A DNA stretch of 40,172 bases from Granulicella sp. Its GTDB lineage: Bacteria; Acidobacteriota; Terriglobia; Terriglobales; Acidobacteriaceae. Below are positions 19,076-26,465 of this stretch, one piece after another. Each line of letters starts with the position of its first letter. The stretch's first letter is position 1. The DNA is taken from contig DAHXNO010000184.1 in assembly GCA_027365345.1 (NCBI GenBank), positions 1-40,172 on the forward strand, in the 5' to 3' direction. The notes below the pieces were generated by a model. The model was not told the DNA's origin and ran no database searches. It saw nothing but the letters and a program-made list of their open reading frames with translations. Made by a program: the position numbers and the translations under genes.

Positions 19076-19828
19076 ATGATGCTGCACATGCCCCGCCGTT
19101 CCGCTGATACCCGCAAACTGCCCTATGACCCGGCTGTCGCCGCCACCGCGCTGTGCGCCGCCGATGCAAAACTGGCGCGCCTGATTGAGCGCGCCGGCGC
19201 CTGTACGCTGCGCCTGCCGGCGCGGCAGCCGCCGTTTGAGGCGCTGGCGGAGTCCATCATCTACCAGCAGCTCCACGGCAAGGCTGCAGCCACGATTCAT
19301 GCGCGCCTGCTGGCCAGTTTCGCGGGCGTGTGCGAGGCCGGCGCTGCTCATCCCTCGCCGGAGCAGCTCCTGGAGTGCCCCACGGAACAGCTCCGCGCTG
19401 CCGGCCTCTCCAACAACAAGATACTGGCGGTGCGCGACCTGGCCGCAAAGACGCTCGACGGCACGGTTCCTTCGCTGACGCAGATTCGCCGCATGTCTGA
19501 CGAGGCGATCGTGGAGCACCTGACCCAGGTGCGCGGCATTGGCCGCTGGACCGTTGAGATGCTGCTGATCTTCCGGCTGGGCAGGCCGGACGTCTTCCCG
19601 GTGAGCGACTACGGCGTGCGCAAGGGGTTTGCGCTGACCTTCCAGGGGCTGAAGCCCACGGTGAAGGTGACGCCGGAGCTCCTGCCGAAGCCGGAAGAGA
19701 TGGAGCGGCGGGCGAGACGGTGGGCTCCCTGGCGGTCTGTGGCGAGTTGGTACCTGTGGCGGGCGTGCGACCTGGCCAACACTAGGGTGTCTCTGATCGA
19801 GTCTCAGGATCTTCGCCTAAGGGGCTGA
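19076..19828 (+). CDS. AlkA-like DNA-3-methyladenine glycosylase (HhH-GPD superfamily)
   Basis: 250-residue base-excision repair enzyme that removes alkylated purines. The core PFEALAESIIYQQLHGKAA is the usual start of the HhH-GPD fold. The helix-hairpin-helix LTQVRGIGRWTVEMLLIFRL (about residues 157-176) is followed by FPVSDYGVRKG (about 181-191), where the Asp is the catalytic residue. The C-terminal WAPWRSVASWYLWR is also conserved. It lacks the AlkA N-terminal beta domain, like short bacterial and yeast Mag1-type enzymes. Three Met codons cluster at 19076, 19079 and 19088 with weak ribosome binding sites, so the start may be up to four codons further in. Monocistronic, oriented away from actA. 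Confidence 0.9.
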   Translation: MMLHMPRRSADTRKLPYDPAVAATALCAADAKLARLIERAGACTLRLPARQPPFEALAESIIYQQLHGKAAATIHARLLASFAGVCEAGAAHPSPEQLLECPTEQLRAAGLSNNKILAVRDLAAKTLDGTVPSLTQIRRMSDEAIVEHLTQVRGIGRWTVEMLLIFRLGRPDVFPVSDYGVRKGFALTFQGLKPTVKVTPELLPKPEEMERRARRWAPWRSVASWYLWRACDLANTRVSLIESQDLRLRG

Positions 19829-19869
19829 ACCCCGCAGCATTCCGTGTAAGCCGATGAGCGACCCCCTCG

Positions 19870-19875
19870 TATACT
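19870..19875 (+). promoter_or_regulatory. Candidate -10 box before the methyltransferase gene
   Basis: tatact followed by aat lies about 27 bases before the GTG start at 19902. No good -35 hexamer is seen 16-18 bases upstream, so this is a weak call based on one hexamer in an otherwise GC-rich gap. Confidence 0.3.
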
Positions 19876-19901
19876 AATCCTGCTTTTGATTGGAGAACTC
19901 T

Positions 19902-20624
19902 GTGCTGGCTCACCGCGCCTTTGCCCACTTGCAACGCGTCATGCCCCGCCGCGTCAGCCGCGTTCTGCGCTCGCTAGGCACCGCCTTCCTCACACCTTTT
20001 TATTTCGCGCGGACCACCGGACACTTCCGCAGCTCCCTTGCCAGCAAGGCGCTCGACGTAAGCGGCGCACCCATCCCGTGGTACACGTACCCTGCCATAG
20101 AACTACTTCGCAACAAGTCGTTCCGCGGTCGGCGCGTCCTGGAATTCGGTGCCGGCCAGTCCACGCTGTGGTGGTCTCAGCGCGCCGAGCACGTAACCTC
20201 CTTCGAGGCTGATCCAGAGTGGTACGAGTACGTCTTGCCACAACTGCCGCAGAACACGCTCCTGCATCTGGTCGATAATCAACTGTCGGACTTCGAACAC
20301 CTTGTGCCGTCCAGTGAGCGGTTCGACGTCATCGTCATTGATGGGCTCGGCCGCTTGACCGCAGCCACCAAGTCGCGGCACCTGCTGGCACCCGGAGGCG
20401 TGTTCCTGCTGGACAATTCTGAAGGATACTGGGGCCCGGAGGGCACCTATCCGGTCGTGGACCTCTTTCGCGAGTGCGGATACGCGCGCGTTGATTTCTA
20501 TGGTTTCTCCCCTGGGAATAGCCTCCAGCATTGCACCTCCTTGTTCTTCCGCGATAGCTGCTTCCTGTTTGAAGCCGAGGACCACCCCGTCTCTCTAGGG
20601 ACATTGGGCAGGTACCAGGCCTGA
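19902..20624 (+). CDS. Class I SAM-dependent methyltransferase-like protein
   Basis: About 240-residue cytoplasmic protein. RRVLEFGAGQSTLWW (about residues 82-96) is the glycine-rich SAM-binding motif I, VTSFEADPEWYEYV carries the acidic residue at the end of strand beta-2, and RFDVIVIDGLGR is motif post-II. LLAPGGVFLLDNSEGYW completes the Rossmann core. The start GTG at 19902 is preferred over a TTG four codons earlier because GGAG stands six bases before it. The neighbours are glycosyltransferases, and related proteins often sit in polysaccharide or surface-glycan loci, so sugar or glycolipid methylation is possible but unproven. The next frame downstream (a broken membrane protein) begins within tens of bases. 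Confidence 0.8.
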   Translation: MLAHRAFAHLQRVMPRRVSRVLRSLGTAFLTPFYFARTTGHFRSSLASKALDVSGAPIPWYTYPAIELLRNKSFRGRRVLEFGAGQSTLWWSQRAEHVTSFEADPEWYEYVLPQLPQNTLLHLVDNQLSDFEHLVPSSERFDVIVIDGLGRLTAATKSRHLLAPGGVFLLDNSEGYWGPEGTYPVVDLFRECGYARVDFYGFSPGNSLQHCTSLFFRDSCFLFEAEDHPVSLGTLGRYQA

Positions 20625-20661
20625 TCTGCGCGGGTTCTGCAGGTGGCTGCCGTTCATCCTG

Positions 20662-21435
20662 GTGTACCTGTTCGCACTGGTGTGGATGGTGCTTCTGTGC
20701 CTAGCGGAGTTCTTTCGGCAGCGAAGAGCGGAGGTGCCGATGATGGCGGCGCTGTACTTGATGTCGCCGGCGCTGCTTCCCGCGGGTTTCGGAAGGGCAG
20801 GCCCTGCACATGTATTTTGGAATGGGCTTTCGGTGCTGCTCCTGTCAGCCGTAGGGATCTCGCTGCGGCCCCGATGGCAGCAGGTTGCATGGGGATGCTG
20901 CCTTACCGCTGTGATCTTGTGGATGTGCAATATCAGCCGTTCGGTGAACTGGTTTGAGATGGGCCCCGTAGTGCACGCCGAAGCTGCAGTATTTCGCGAC
21001 GTTCTCGAGGGCAAACGTCCGGTACGCGTTTCGAGGAATGAGGGCGGATTCGATTTACGTCAGCCGCGGGCGATCGTAGGGCATGATCCGATCGCAACCC
21101 CGGTGGAGGTTCCGCTGCAGGTTGAGAGGGCTCTCCGGGCTGCGGTGCAATACACTCCATCTTTCTACGGTTTTTATTTCAATTTGTTCGACGCGGCCGC
21201 TGAAGATCGTCAGATCCAGGAACTCAATGAATCCAAGTGAGCACTCATTTCGGACAGCCCGGTGTACGAACATGTCGAACGTCCGGAAGATCTTGGAGAT
21301 GTGCTGGGGATAAGGCTTCCCTATCGGACAAGACGACCGGTATACGCAGTCGGGTTGCGATTTGAGGCGAACCTCGCAGAGGCCTGGAAAATTCGAGGCA
21401 ATGTGGGAGATTTCTTGATGTATGAACACCGGTAA
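20662..21435 (+). pseudogene. Broken membrane protein: N-terminally truncated, in-frame TGA
   Basis: The frame is open from 20599 but has no ATG; GTG at 20662 is the first start and falls inside a hydrophobic helix (WLPFILVYLFALVWMVLLCL), so upstream helices appear to be missing. Three or four hydrophobic segments are followed by a polar domain. At 21238-21240 a TGA interrupts the frame (after QELNESK). The same frame then stays open for 64 more codons to TAA at 21433, reading like protein (VYEHVERPEDLGDVLGIRLP; AVGLRFEANLAEAWK). The C-terminal soluble domain after a helix bundle recalls the membrane glycosyltransferases around it, but no family was recognised. Best explained as a decaying gene; readthrough or sequencing error are alternatives. 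Confidence 0.55.
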
Positions 21436-21440
21436 CGGGC

Positions 21441-22994
21441 TCAGCATCCGGGTTTCGCGCCTGTTTGCCGGGTTTGTACCCCGCCGTTCGAGCCATCCGC
21501 CATGCGTGACCGAAACATGGCGTACAGGAAGAAGCAGCTCAGCAGCAGCAGGGTGAGCGGCAAGGGGCGATGGAATACCAGCCAGGGCACGCCATGCAGG
21601 GCTGCACGGCCGGGGACGAGGCGTGTTCCGTGGCCAACGGCGAGATGCACAAACTGGTGCGACAGGGTGAGCGTGGCCAGCGCACTGAGCGCCAGCGCCG
21701 CGCTTCCCAGCCAACGGTAGCGGCTGGCTAACCAGGCCACGGCGGGAAAGATGAGCAGCAGCAGGCGAGTGTCATACTGGCGGTGATAGATGGGCAGGAA
21801 GCTGAGTGCCGCGGCTGCGGCCAGCGCCATGAGGTCAGCGGCGGAGATGGCGCCGCAGGTCTGGTTGCGACGGGAAACGGAGGATCCCGAGCGGCGCAGC
21901 AGAAGGTAGAGCCAGGCAAGAAACAGCGGGAGGAAGGTGGCGTAGGCGGCCAGGTTGTAGAAACGGGGCGAAGAATGCCATAGAGCGAAGAGGGCTTGCA
22001 GACTGGCGATGCTGCCTACCTCATCGTTGGTTGGGCCGGGATTGCTGGCCTGGCCGGGCGAGGCGATCTCCACCAGGTTGTGGCGCAGCTCCTGTGGCCA
22101 ATGGGACGAGGCGGGATGGTGATAGGCCAGGAGCACTCCGGGGGCCATCAGAAGCAGCGTGACGGCGAGGGTGTAGAGCGCGAGACGGCGGCGGCTGACG
22201 GAGTGCGCGGCCGGTTCACCCGGCGAGGCGGGAGCTACGCGAGGGGATGGAGGAGCGCTGGAGCCGGGAGTGAAAGAGAGCAGAAAGAAGAGCCAGATGA
22301 GCGCTCCGACGTGTGGTTTGAGGGTGAGGCTGAGGGCAAAGGCCAGGACGCCAAGAGCGACAGACCGCCGGCGAAGGAAGCTCCACGCCGCGATGACCAC
22401 CAGACTGATGGAGTACATCGCCGGCTGACCGAGCATGACGAGAATGGTGCTGGAGGCCACAAAGGCCGCAAGGAGGGCCTGTGCCACGAGCACCGGCCAT
22501 CCGGCCGGAGGGCGGGCAAGAGACGGAGCCACAGGGCTGAGATCCGCCATGCTGGAGTCGGCGGGGCTGGGATCCCAAGTCCAGACGGTGGAAGCACAAG
22601 GAGCAAGGGTGCAAAGGTCGGCCGTACAGAGAGCCGCGAGGCTGAACAGGAGCATGCCGAGGATGAGCCAGACCGCTTGCGCCAGACGGAAGGGGAGCAG
22701 CGCCAGCGGGATAGTGAGAAAGAGCGCCGAGGGCGGATAGTTGGCGTTGTAAGGCCGGAAGGGCCGAAGGTCTGTGGGGTCGCCCCCGTGCCGCAGGTAG
22801 GCCTGCTCAATCTGCGCGGAGTCGTAGGGATCGCAGCCCTGCATCAGGCAGAGGGTGCTGGCATAGACAGGCTTGAAGTCAAAGCTCTGCAGCGTGGTTT
22901 GCTCATCGTGATAGCCGCGCACCGCAAAGGAGAGGCAGCCGGCGAGAACCAGAAGGAAGCCATAGATGCGGCGGCGGTGCGCCTCGATCGTCAA
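21441..22994 (-). CDS. GT87-family (DUF2029) polytopic glycosyltransferase
   Basis: 517-residue membrane protein with about ten helices. Early GYHDEQTTLQSFDFKPVYAS and GCDPYDSAQIEQAY, then YPPSALFLTIPLALLPF, are hallmarks of GT87 enzymes; the FDFKPVY aspartate in the first extracytoplasmic loop is the probable catalytic or metal-binding residue. Later LTLKPHVGALIWL and a helix with FLPIYHRQYDTRLLLL also fit. GT87 members use polyprenyl-phosphate mannose or related donors. Two loops are expanded by Ser/Pro/Ala-rich stretches (about residues 125-165 and 243-270). The start is TTG at 22994 with GGAGG nine bases before it. Downstream partner of the 431-codon membrane gene, 48 bp apart, likely one operon. 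Confidence 0.8.
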   Translation of the reverse strand: MTIEAHRRRIYGFLLVLAGCLSFAVRGYHDEQTTLQSFDFKPVYASTLCLMQGCDPYDSAQIEQAYLRHGGDPTDLRPFRPYNANYPPSALFLTIPLALLPFRLAQAVWLILGMLLFSLAALCTADLCTLAPCASTVWTWDPSPADSSMADLSPVAPSLARPPAGWPVLVAQALLAAFVASSTILVMLGQPAMYSISLVVIAAWSFLRRRSVALGVLAFALSLTLKPHVGALIWLFFLLSFTPGSSAPPSPRVAPASPGEPAAHSVSRRRLALYTLAVTLLLMAPGVLLAYHHPASSHWPQELRHNLVEIASPGQASNPGPTNDEVGSIASLQALFALWHSSPRFYNLAAYATFLPLFLAWLYLLLRRSGSSVSRRNQTCGAISAADLMALAAAAALSFLPIYHRQYDTRLLLLIFPAVAWLASRYRWLGSAALALSALATLTLSHQFVHLAVGHGTRLVPGRAALHGVPWLVFHRPLPLTLLLLSCFFLYAMFRSRMADGSNGGVQTRQTGAKPGC

Positions 22995-23042
22995 CAGGAA
23001 GACCCTCCGCGCTGGGAATGGGGACGGTTGCGGTTTCCATCT

Positions 23043-24338
23043 TTACACAGTCGGTGGCGTTGCAAGGGGCTGGTATAGCGGGGGCTGGGTCTTTCTTTTT
23101 CCCTCAAGCGCCAGAAGAGCGGTGGCTCCGAGGTCCGTCCAGCAGAGGTAGTCCAGTGGAATCCGAAATCTGTGGGTGCTGATGATGAGGCAGAACGGAA
23201 GGAGGACGGCGACGAGGACAGACGCTATGAGGAGCCGGGTGGGGCCTCTGCCAGCGGGCTTCCAGAGGACCGAGGCTACCACCCAGAGCGGGATGCCGCA
23301 TGCGGCCAGGACCTTTGCCATGCCTGCGAGGGTGTCGAGGGGGTGGAGGTGCAGGTCCGGGAGCATCATGTATCCGAACTTGAGAAGGAAGAGCTCCACC
23401 ACCTGCCCGGGATGGCGGCGAATGAAGGTGAGGGCGGCCGCACGGTAGAAGGGATCGAGACGTGGACCTCTCCTGGCACTGCAGTCAACGTGGTCGGCAG
23501 AACAGGCCTGGCCGATGGAGTCTTCTTCATTCCAGAGGTGTTGCGCGGTGTACGGGTTATATCCGGCGAACAGGTTGTAGGAGCCGTTCCTGGGGAAGAA
23601 GACCGATCCGTGGATGAGCAGGGTGACCGAGGCGTAGAGAACGAAGGCAGCGGCAGCCTGGGTAAGAGCGCGCTGGAACAGCCGCCCGATTTTGAGCCGG
23701 TACATCACAAACAGCGATGCGATGCCCAGCGTGATCATGTTCGTGCGCACGAGGACGGCGAAACCAATCGTGATCCCTACGAGGAGATCCGGGAGCAAGA
23801 GGCGGAGCTTTGAGGCGCCCATGGGCTCGGCCCTGCCCATGAAGAGGAGCGCCGACAGGAACAAAAAGAGTGCGGTTGCGGTGAGGCTGGTGTCCTGGGT
23901 CTTGTTGTAGCTGAAGAGGAAGTCCGGGTAGATGGATAACCCGGAGACGACGAACAGGGTGAGGGCCGGCCGTAAGCCGCTGAGGCGAAGGAAGAGCCAG
24001 GCGCCGGCCAGCGTAAGGAGCGATAGCGCGATGTTTGCGGCGGTTACGCCTGTCTCCGGCCCGAATGCCCTGTAGCCCAGGGCCAGGAGAGCCGGGTAAA
24101 GGACGGGGAGGAAGTCGCCGCGGATGCGTCCGGTGCGCACCATTTCTTTGGCCGGGCCCAGGTAGCCGTGATTTGGGTGATAGGCGTTATGCCTGCTGAC
24201 CAAGATGGCTACAGACAGGCTGACGCAGAGCAGCGCCAAGAGGCCGGCGTCGTGGCTCCATCTTCCACGACGGCGAGGTTCGGCGATGCCTTGTGTCCGG
24301 ATGGGTCTTTTTTTAAAGGCTGCGAGATGCAATGTCAA
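23043..24338 (-). CDS. Polytopic membrane protein, probable GT-C-type glycosyltransferase
   Basis: Up to 431 residues with roughly ten hydrophobic helices. The first loop after helix 1 has YHPNHGYLGPAKEMVRTG, then PVLYPALLALGYRAFG; this layout (an acidic/polar loop, a substrate-like segment, then an amphipathic turn) resembles GT39/ArnT-type enzymes, but the family's acidic pair is not obvious. A central extracytoplasmic loop holds SADHVDCSARRGPRLDPFYR. The listed start is TTG at 24338, which coincides with a good -35 box; translation may instead begin at an in-frame TTG near the first helix (LALLCVSL), removing about 30 residues. Divergent from the GT-C array and co-directional with the GT87 gene. 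Confidence 0.65.
   Translation of the reverse strand: MTLHLAAFKKRPIRTQGIAEPRRRGRWSHDAGLLALLCVSLSVAILVSRHNAYHPNHGYLGPAKEMVRTGRIRGDFLPVLYPALLALGYRAFGPETGVTAANIALSLLTLAGAWLFLRLSGLRPALTLFVVSGLSIYPDFLFSYNKTQDTSLTATALFLFLSALLFMGRAEPMGASKLRLLLPDLLVGITIGFAVLVRTNMITLGIASLFVMYRLKIGRLFQRALTQAAAAFVLYASVTLLIHGSVFFPRNGSYNLFAGYNPYTAQHLWNEEDSIGQACSADHVDCSARRGPRLDPFYRAAALTFIRRHPGQVVELFLLKFGYMMLPDLHLHPLDTLAGMAKVLAACGIPLWVVASVLWKPAGRGPTRLLIASVLVAVLLPFCLIISTHRFRIPLDYLCWTDLGATALLALEGKRKTQPPLYQPLATPPTV
24310..24338 (-). promoter_or_regulatory. Candidate sigma-70-like promoter of the minus-strand membrane-protein pair
   Basis: On the minus strand TTGACA (24333-24338) and TAAAAA (24310-24315) are separated by exactly 17 bases. 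The -35 is a perfect consensus. If used, the first TTG of the downstream frame is upstream of the transcript start and cannot be the initiator, which argues for a shorter protein. Confidence 0.5.
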
Positions 24339-24402
24339 CAGCCGGTCCGCCGGATGTGTTCCGGAGTGCCCGGCTGAGTTCGGCTAAAGGAGGAGTTGGG
24401 GC

Positions 24403-24496
24403 TCTGCTAGTCTGGAGCCACTCTCGCCTGAAGATTGGAGGTTCGGCGCTTCCGTCGCCGGGCGGGCAGCAACGAAAGATCCGGTTTGGAGGCTCT
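24403..24496 (+). promoter_or_regulatory. Leader of array copy 1
   Basis: Contains tctgctagtctg (24403-24414), an extended -10-like element (TG-n-TAGTCT), 94 bases before the TTG start. The middle of this leader differs from the others and lacks the inverted repeat of copies 2-4, but the end has the shared GGAGG four bases before TTG. Confidence 0.55.
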
Positions 24497-26359
24497 TTGC
24501 CACTCGCTCGAAGGTTCCGTCTTCCCGCTCTGTTCTGCGCCCTGGCGGTTCTGGTCTGCGAGCTGCTGAGCCGTCCCTACGCGAAGATGGGGGTGGTGGA
24601 CGACGGCCCCTACACGCTGATGGCGAGGCATTTAGCCAGTACCGGCCACATCGTGTTCAACGGGTGGGCTGCGCCTATGCTGGGTTGGCAGCTCTACCTG
24701 GGCGCAGCCTTCATCAAGCTGTTTGGATCCTCTTTTACCAGCGTGCGCATGAGCACTCTGCTGGTAGCTGTGGCGATGGCGTGGTTACTGCAGCGCACGC
24801 TGGCGCAGGCGGGCATCAACGAGCGCAACGCCACGCTGGGCACGCTGGCCTTTGTGCTCTCACCGCTTTACCTGATGCTCGCCGTGACGTATATGACGGA
24901 CATCTTCGGCCTGTTCGCCGTGGTGACCTGCCTGTATGGCTGCCTGCGCGCGCTGCAGGCAGCGACGGATCGAGCTACGATCGGCTGGCTGTGGTTCGCT
25001 GTGGGGACGAATGCGGTGTTTGGAACGGCGCGGCAGATTGCGTGGCTGGGGATTCTGGTGATGCTGCCCTCGGCCTTGTATCTGCTGGGCCTGCGCGGGC
25101 CGCTGCACAGGAGCCGACGGGTCCTTGTGTCCGGGGCTGCCGCCACGCTGGGCGGCGCGCTCTTCATCCTGGCCTGCATGCATTGGCTGGCGCGCCAGCC
25201 GTACACCCTGCCCGAGCCCCTTCTGGTTCCTCGCCTTCCGGTAGCCCACACTCTTGCTGCCCTGGCGTACCTGTTCGCGGATCTTCCATTCCTTTTGCTT
25301 CCGCTGACGGCTGTGCTGATGCTGGAGCTGCGCGGGCTGGGCGCGCTGAGCAAGGCACGGCCCGGGGTGGTCTCCCTCCTGGCGGCGTGCTCCGCTGCTT
25401 ATTTGTTGCTGGGGCTGCACTGGAGGCATCTGCATCCCAATCTGCTACTGGAACCCACCATGCGGGACTGGGTGAATGTGCATGGCATCTTCGAGGGCAG
25501 CGATCTGCAGGGCGATCCGCCGATCTTCCTGAGCCGCGCGGCGCAGATCGGGATCACCGCGGTGTGTTTTGCCGGCGGGATGGGGCTGGTGGTGTGCCTG
25601 CTACGGCCCCGTGTGGGCGCCGAGGCGGCGAGGGAGGAGATCCCCGGGACTTTGAACTCGTCGGGCTCCGAAGATTCTTTGAGTTCTGTGAACTCTTTGA
25701 GATCCTCCGCTTCTCTCCCCGCTCTTCGACCCCTGGAGGCGGCGCGTAGGTTGACGTTGGGACAGCTTGGCGTGCTGCTGCTGCCGTTTGTGCTGGCGTA
25801 TACGCTTTTGCTGGTTCCGCGCGCCGCGCTGGTGGTGATCTACGACCGATACGCGCTGGATCTGCTTCCGTTTGCCGTGGCGCTGCTGCTGCGCTGTTAC
25901 CAGCAATATGCCCGGCCCCAGCTTCCACTGCTCACCGGGGCGCTGGTGGGGGTGGTGGCGGTGTGCGGGGTGGCGATGACGCACAACAACTTTGCGTACT
26001 ATCGCGCCCGGGCGGCGCTGGCCGCCGAGCTCCGCGCCGCGGGGATCCCCGATACCCAGGTGGATAACGGGTGGGAGTATAACTCCTCGGTGGAGATTGA
26101 GAGAGCGGGTTATGTGAATGACCCGCACATCGTAACGCCGATGCACGCGTACATTCCGGTGAGTCCGCCTGCGGCGGACGCCTGCCCCATGCACGGGTAT
26201 GAGGGCTTCCGGGAGATTCATCCGCTCTATGGTGTTTCGTTTGACCCTAACGCCTGCTACGGCGAGGCTCCGTTTGCCCCGGTGCGCTACTCGCGCTGGC
26301 CCTACCGCAGCCCTGGGACGTTGTACGTAGTGAAGTACCTGCCGCCGGCGAAGGAGTGA
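24497..26359 (+). CDS. Array copy 1: GT-C/GT39-like membrane glycosyltransferase
   Basis: 620-residue polytopic protein, the longest of eight paralogues. Start TTG at 24497 (GGAGG four bases upstream), chosen because ARRFRLPALF aligns with the N-termini of the other copies although the frame stays open further up. After helix 1, the first outer loop has SRPYAKMGVVDDGPY; the DD pair (about residues 35-36) occupies the position of the catalytic acidic residues in GT39/ArnT-like GT-C enzymes. GWQLYLGAAFIKLFG and TARQIAWLGILVM are array-wide blocks. The C-terminal outer domain keeps the two cysteines (DACPM; NACYG). Odd: a Ser/Leu-rich insertion of about 33 residues near 25650-25735, absent from the other copies, accounts for its extra length. 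Confidence 0.8.
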   Translation: MPLARRFRLPALFCALAVLVCELLSRPYAKMGVVDDGPYTLMARHLASTGHIVFNGWAAPMLGWQLYLGAAFIKLFGSSFTSVRMSTLLVAVAMAWLLQRTLAQAGINERNATLGTLAFVLSPLYLMLAVTYMTDIFGLFAVVTCLYGCLRALQAATDRATIGWLWFAVGTNAVFGTARQIAWLGILVMLPSALYLLGLRGPLHRSRRVLVSGAAATLGGALFILACMHWLARQPYTLPEPLLVPRLPVAHTLAALAYLFADLPFLLLPLTAVLMLELRGLGALSKARPGVVSLLAACSAAYLLLGLHWRHLHPNLLLEPTMRDWVNVHGIFEGSDLQGDPPIFLSRAAQIGITAVCFAGGMGLVVCLLRPRVGAEAAREEIPGTLNSSGSEDSLSSVNSLRSSASLPALRPLEAARRLTLGQLGVLLLPFVLAYTLLLVPRAALVVIYDRYALDLLPFAVALLLRCYQQYARPQLPLLTGALVGVVAVCGVAMTHNNFAYYRARAALAAELRAAGIPDTQVDNGWEYNSSVEIERAGYVNDPHIVTPMHAYIPVSPPAADACPMHGYEGFREIHPLYGVSFDPNACYGEAPFAPVRYSRWPYRSPGTLYVVKYLPPAKE

Positions 26360-26372
26360 CCCGGATCCGCGC

Positions 26373-26465
26373 TCTGCTAGTCTGAATCCAGATTTTGCCT
26401 GAGGCCACGCGCTCGAACCTTGCGGAGTTCCACGAGCGCCAACGAAGACTCACGTCGGAGGCTGT
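26373..26465 (+). promoter_or_regulatory. Leader of array copy 2
   Basis: tctgctagtctg at 26373-26384, 93 bases before TTG. A possible -35 (gtgacc) lies 16 bases before the tagtct hexamer, overlapping the end of copy 1. A perfect 7-bp inverted repeat, gcgctcg (26409-26415) and cgagcgc (26433-26439), could form a stem with a 17-nt loop in the 5' leader. Confidence 0.55.

Noticed and set aside
19810-19840. Possible terminator after the DNA glycosylase (ggggctgaacccc)
   Set aside because: Only a four-pair stem and no T-run follow; too weak to call.
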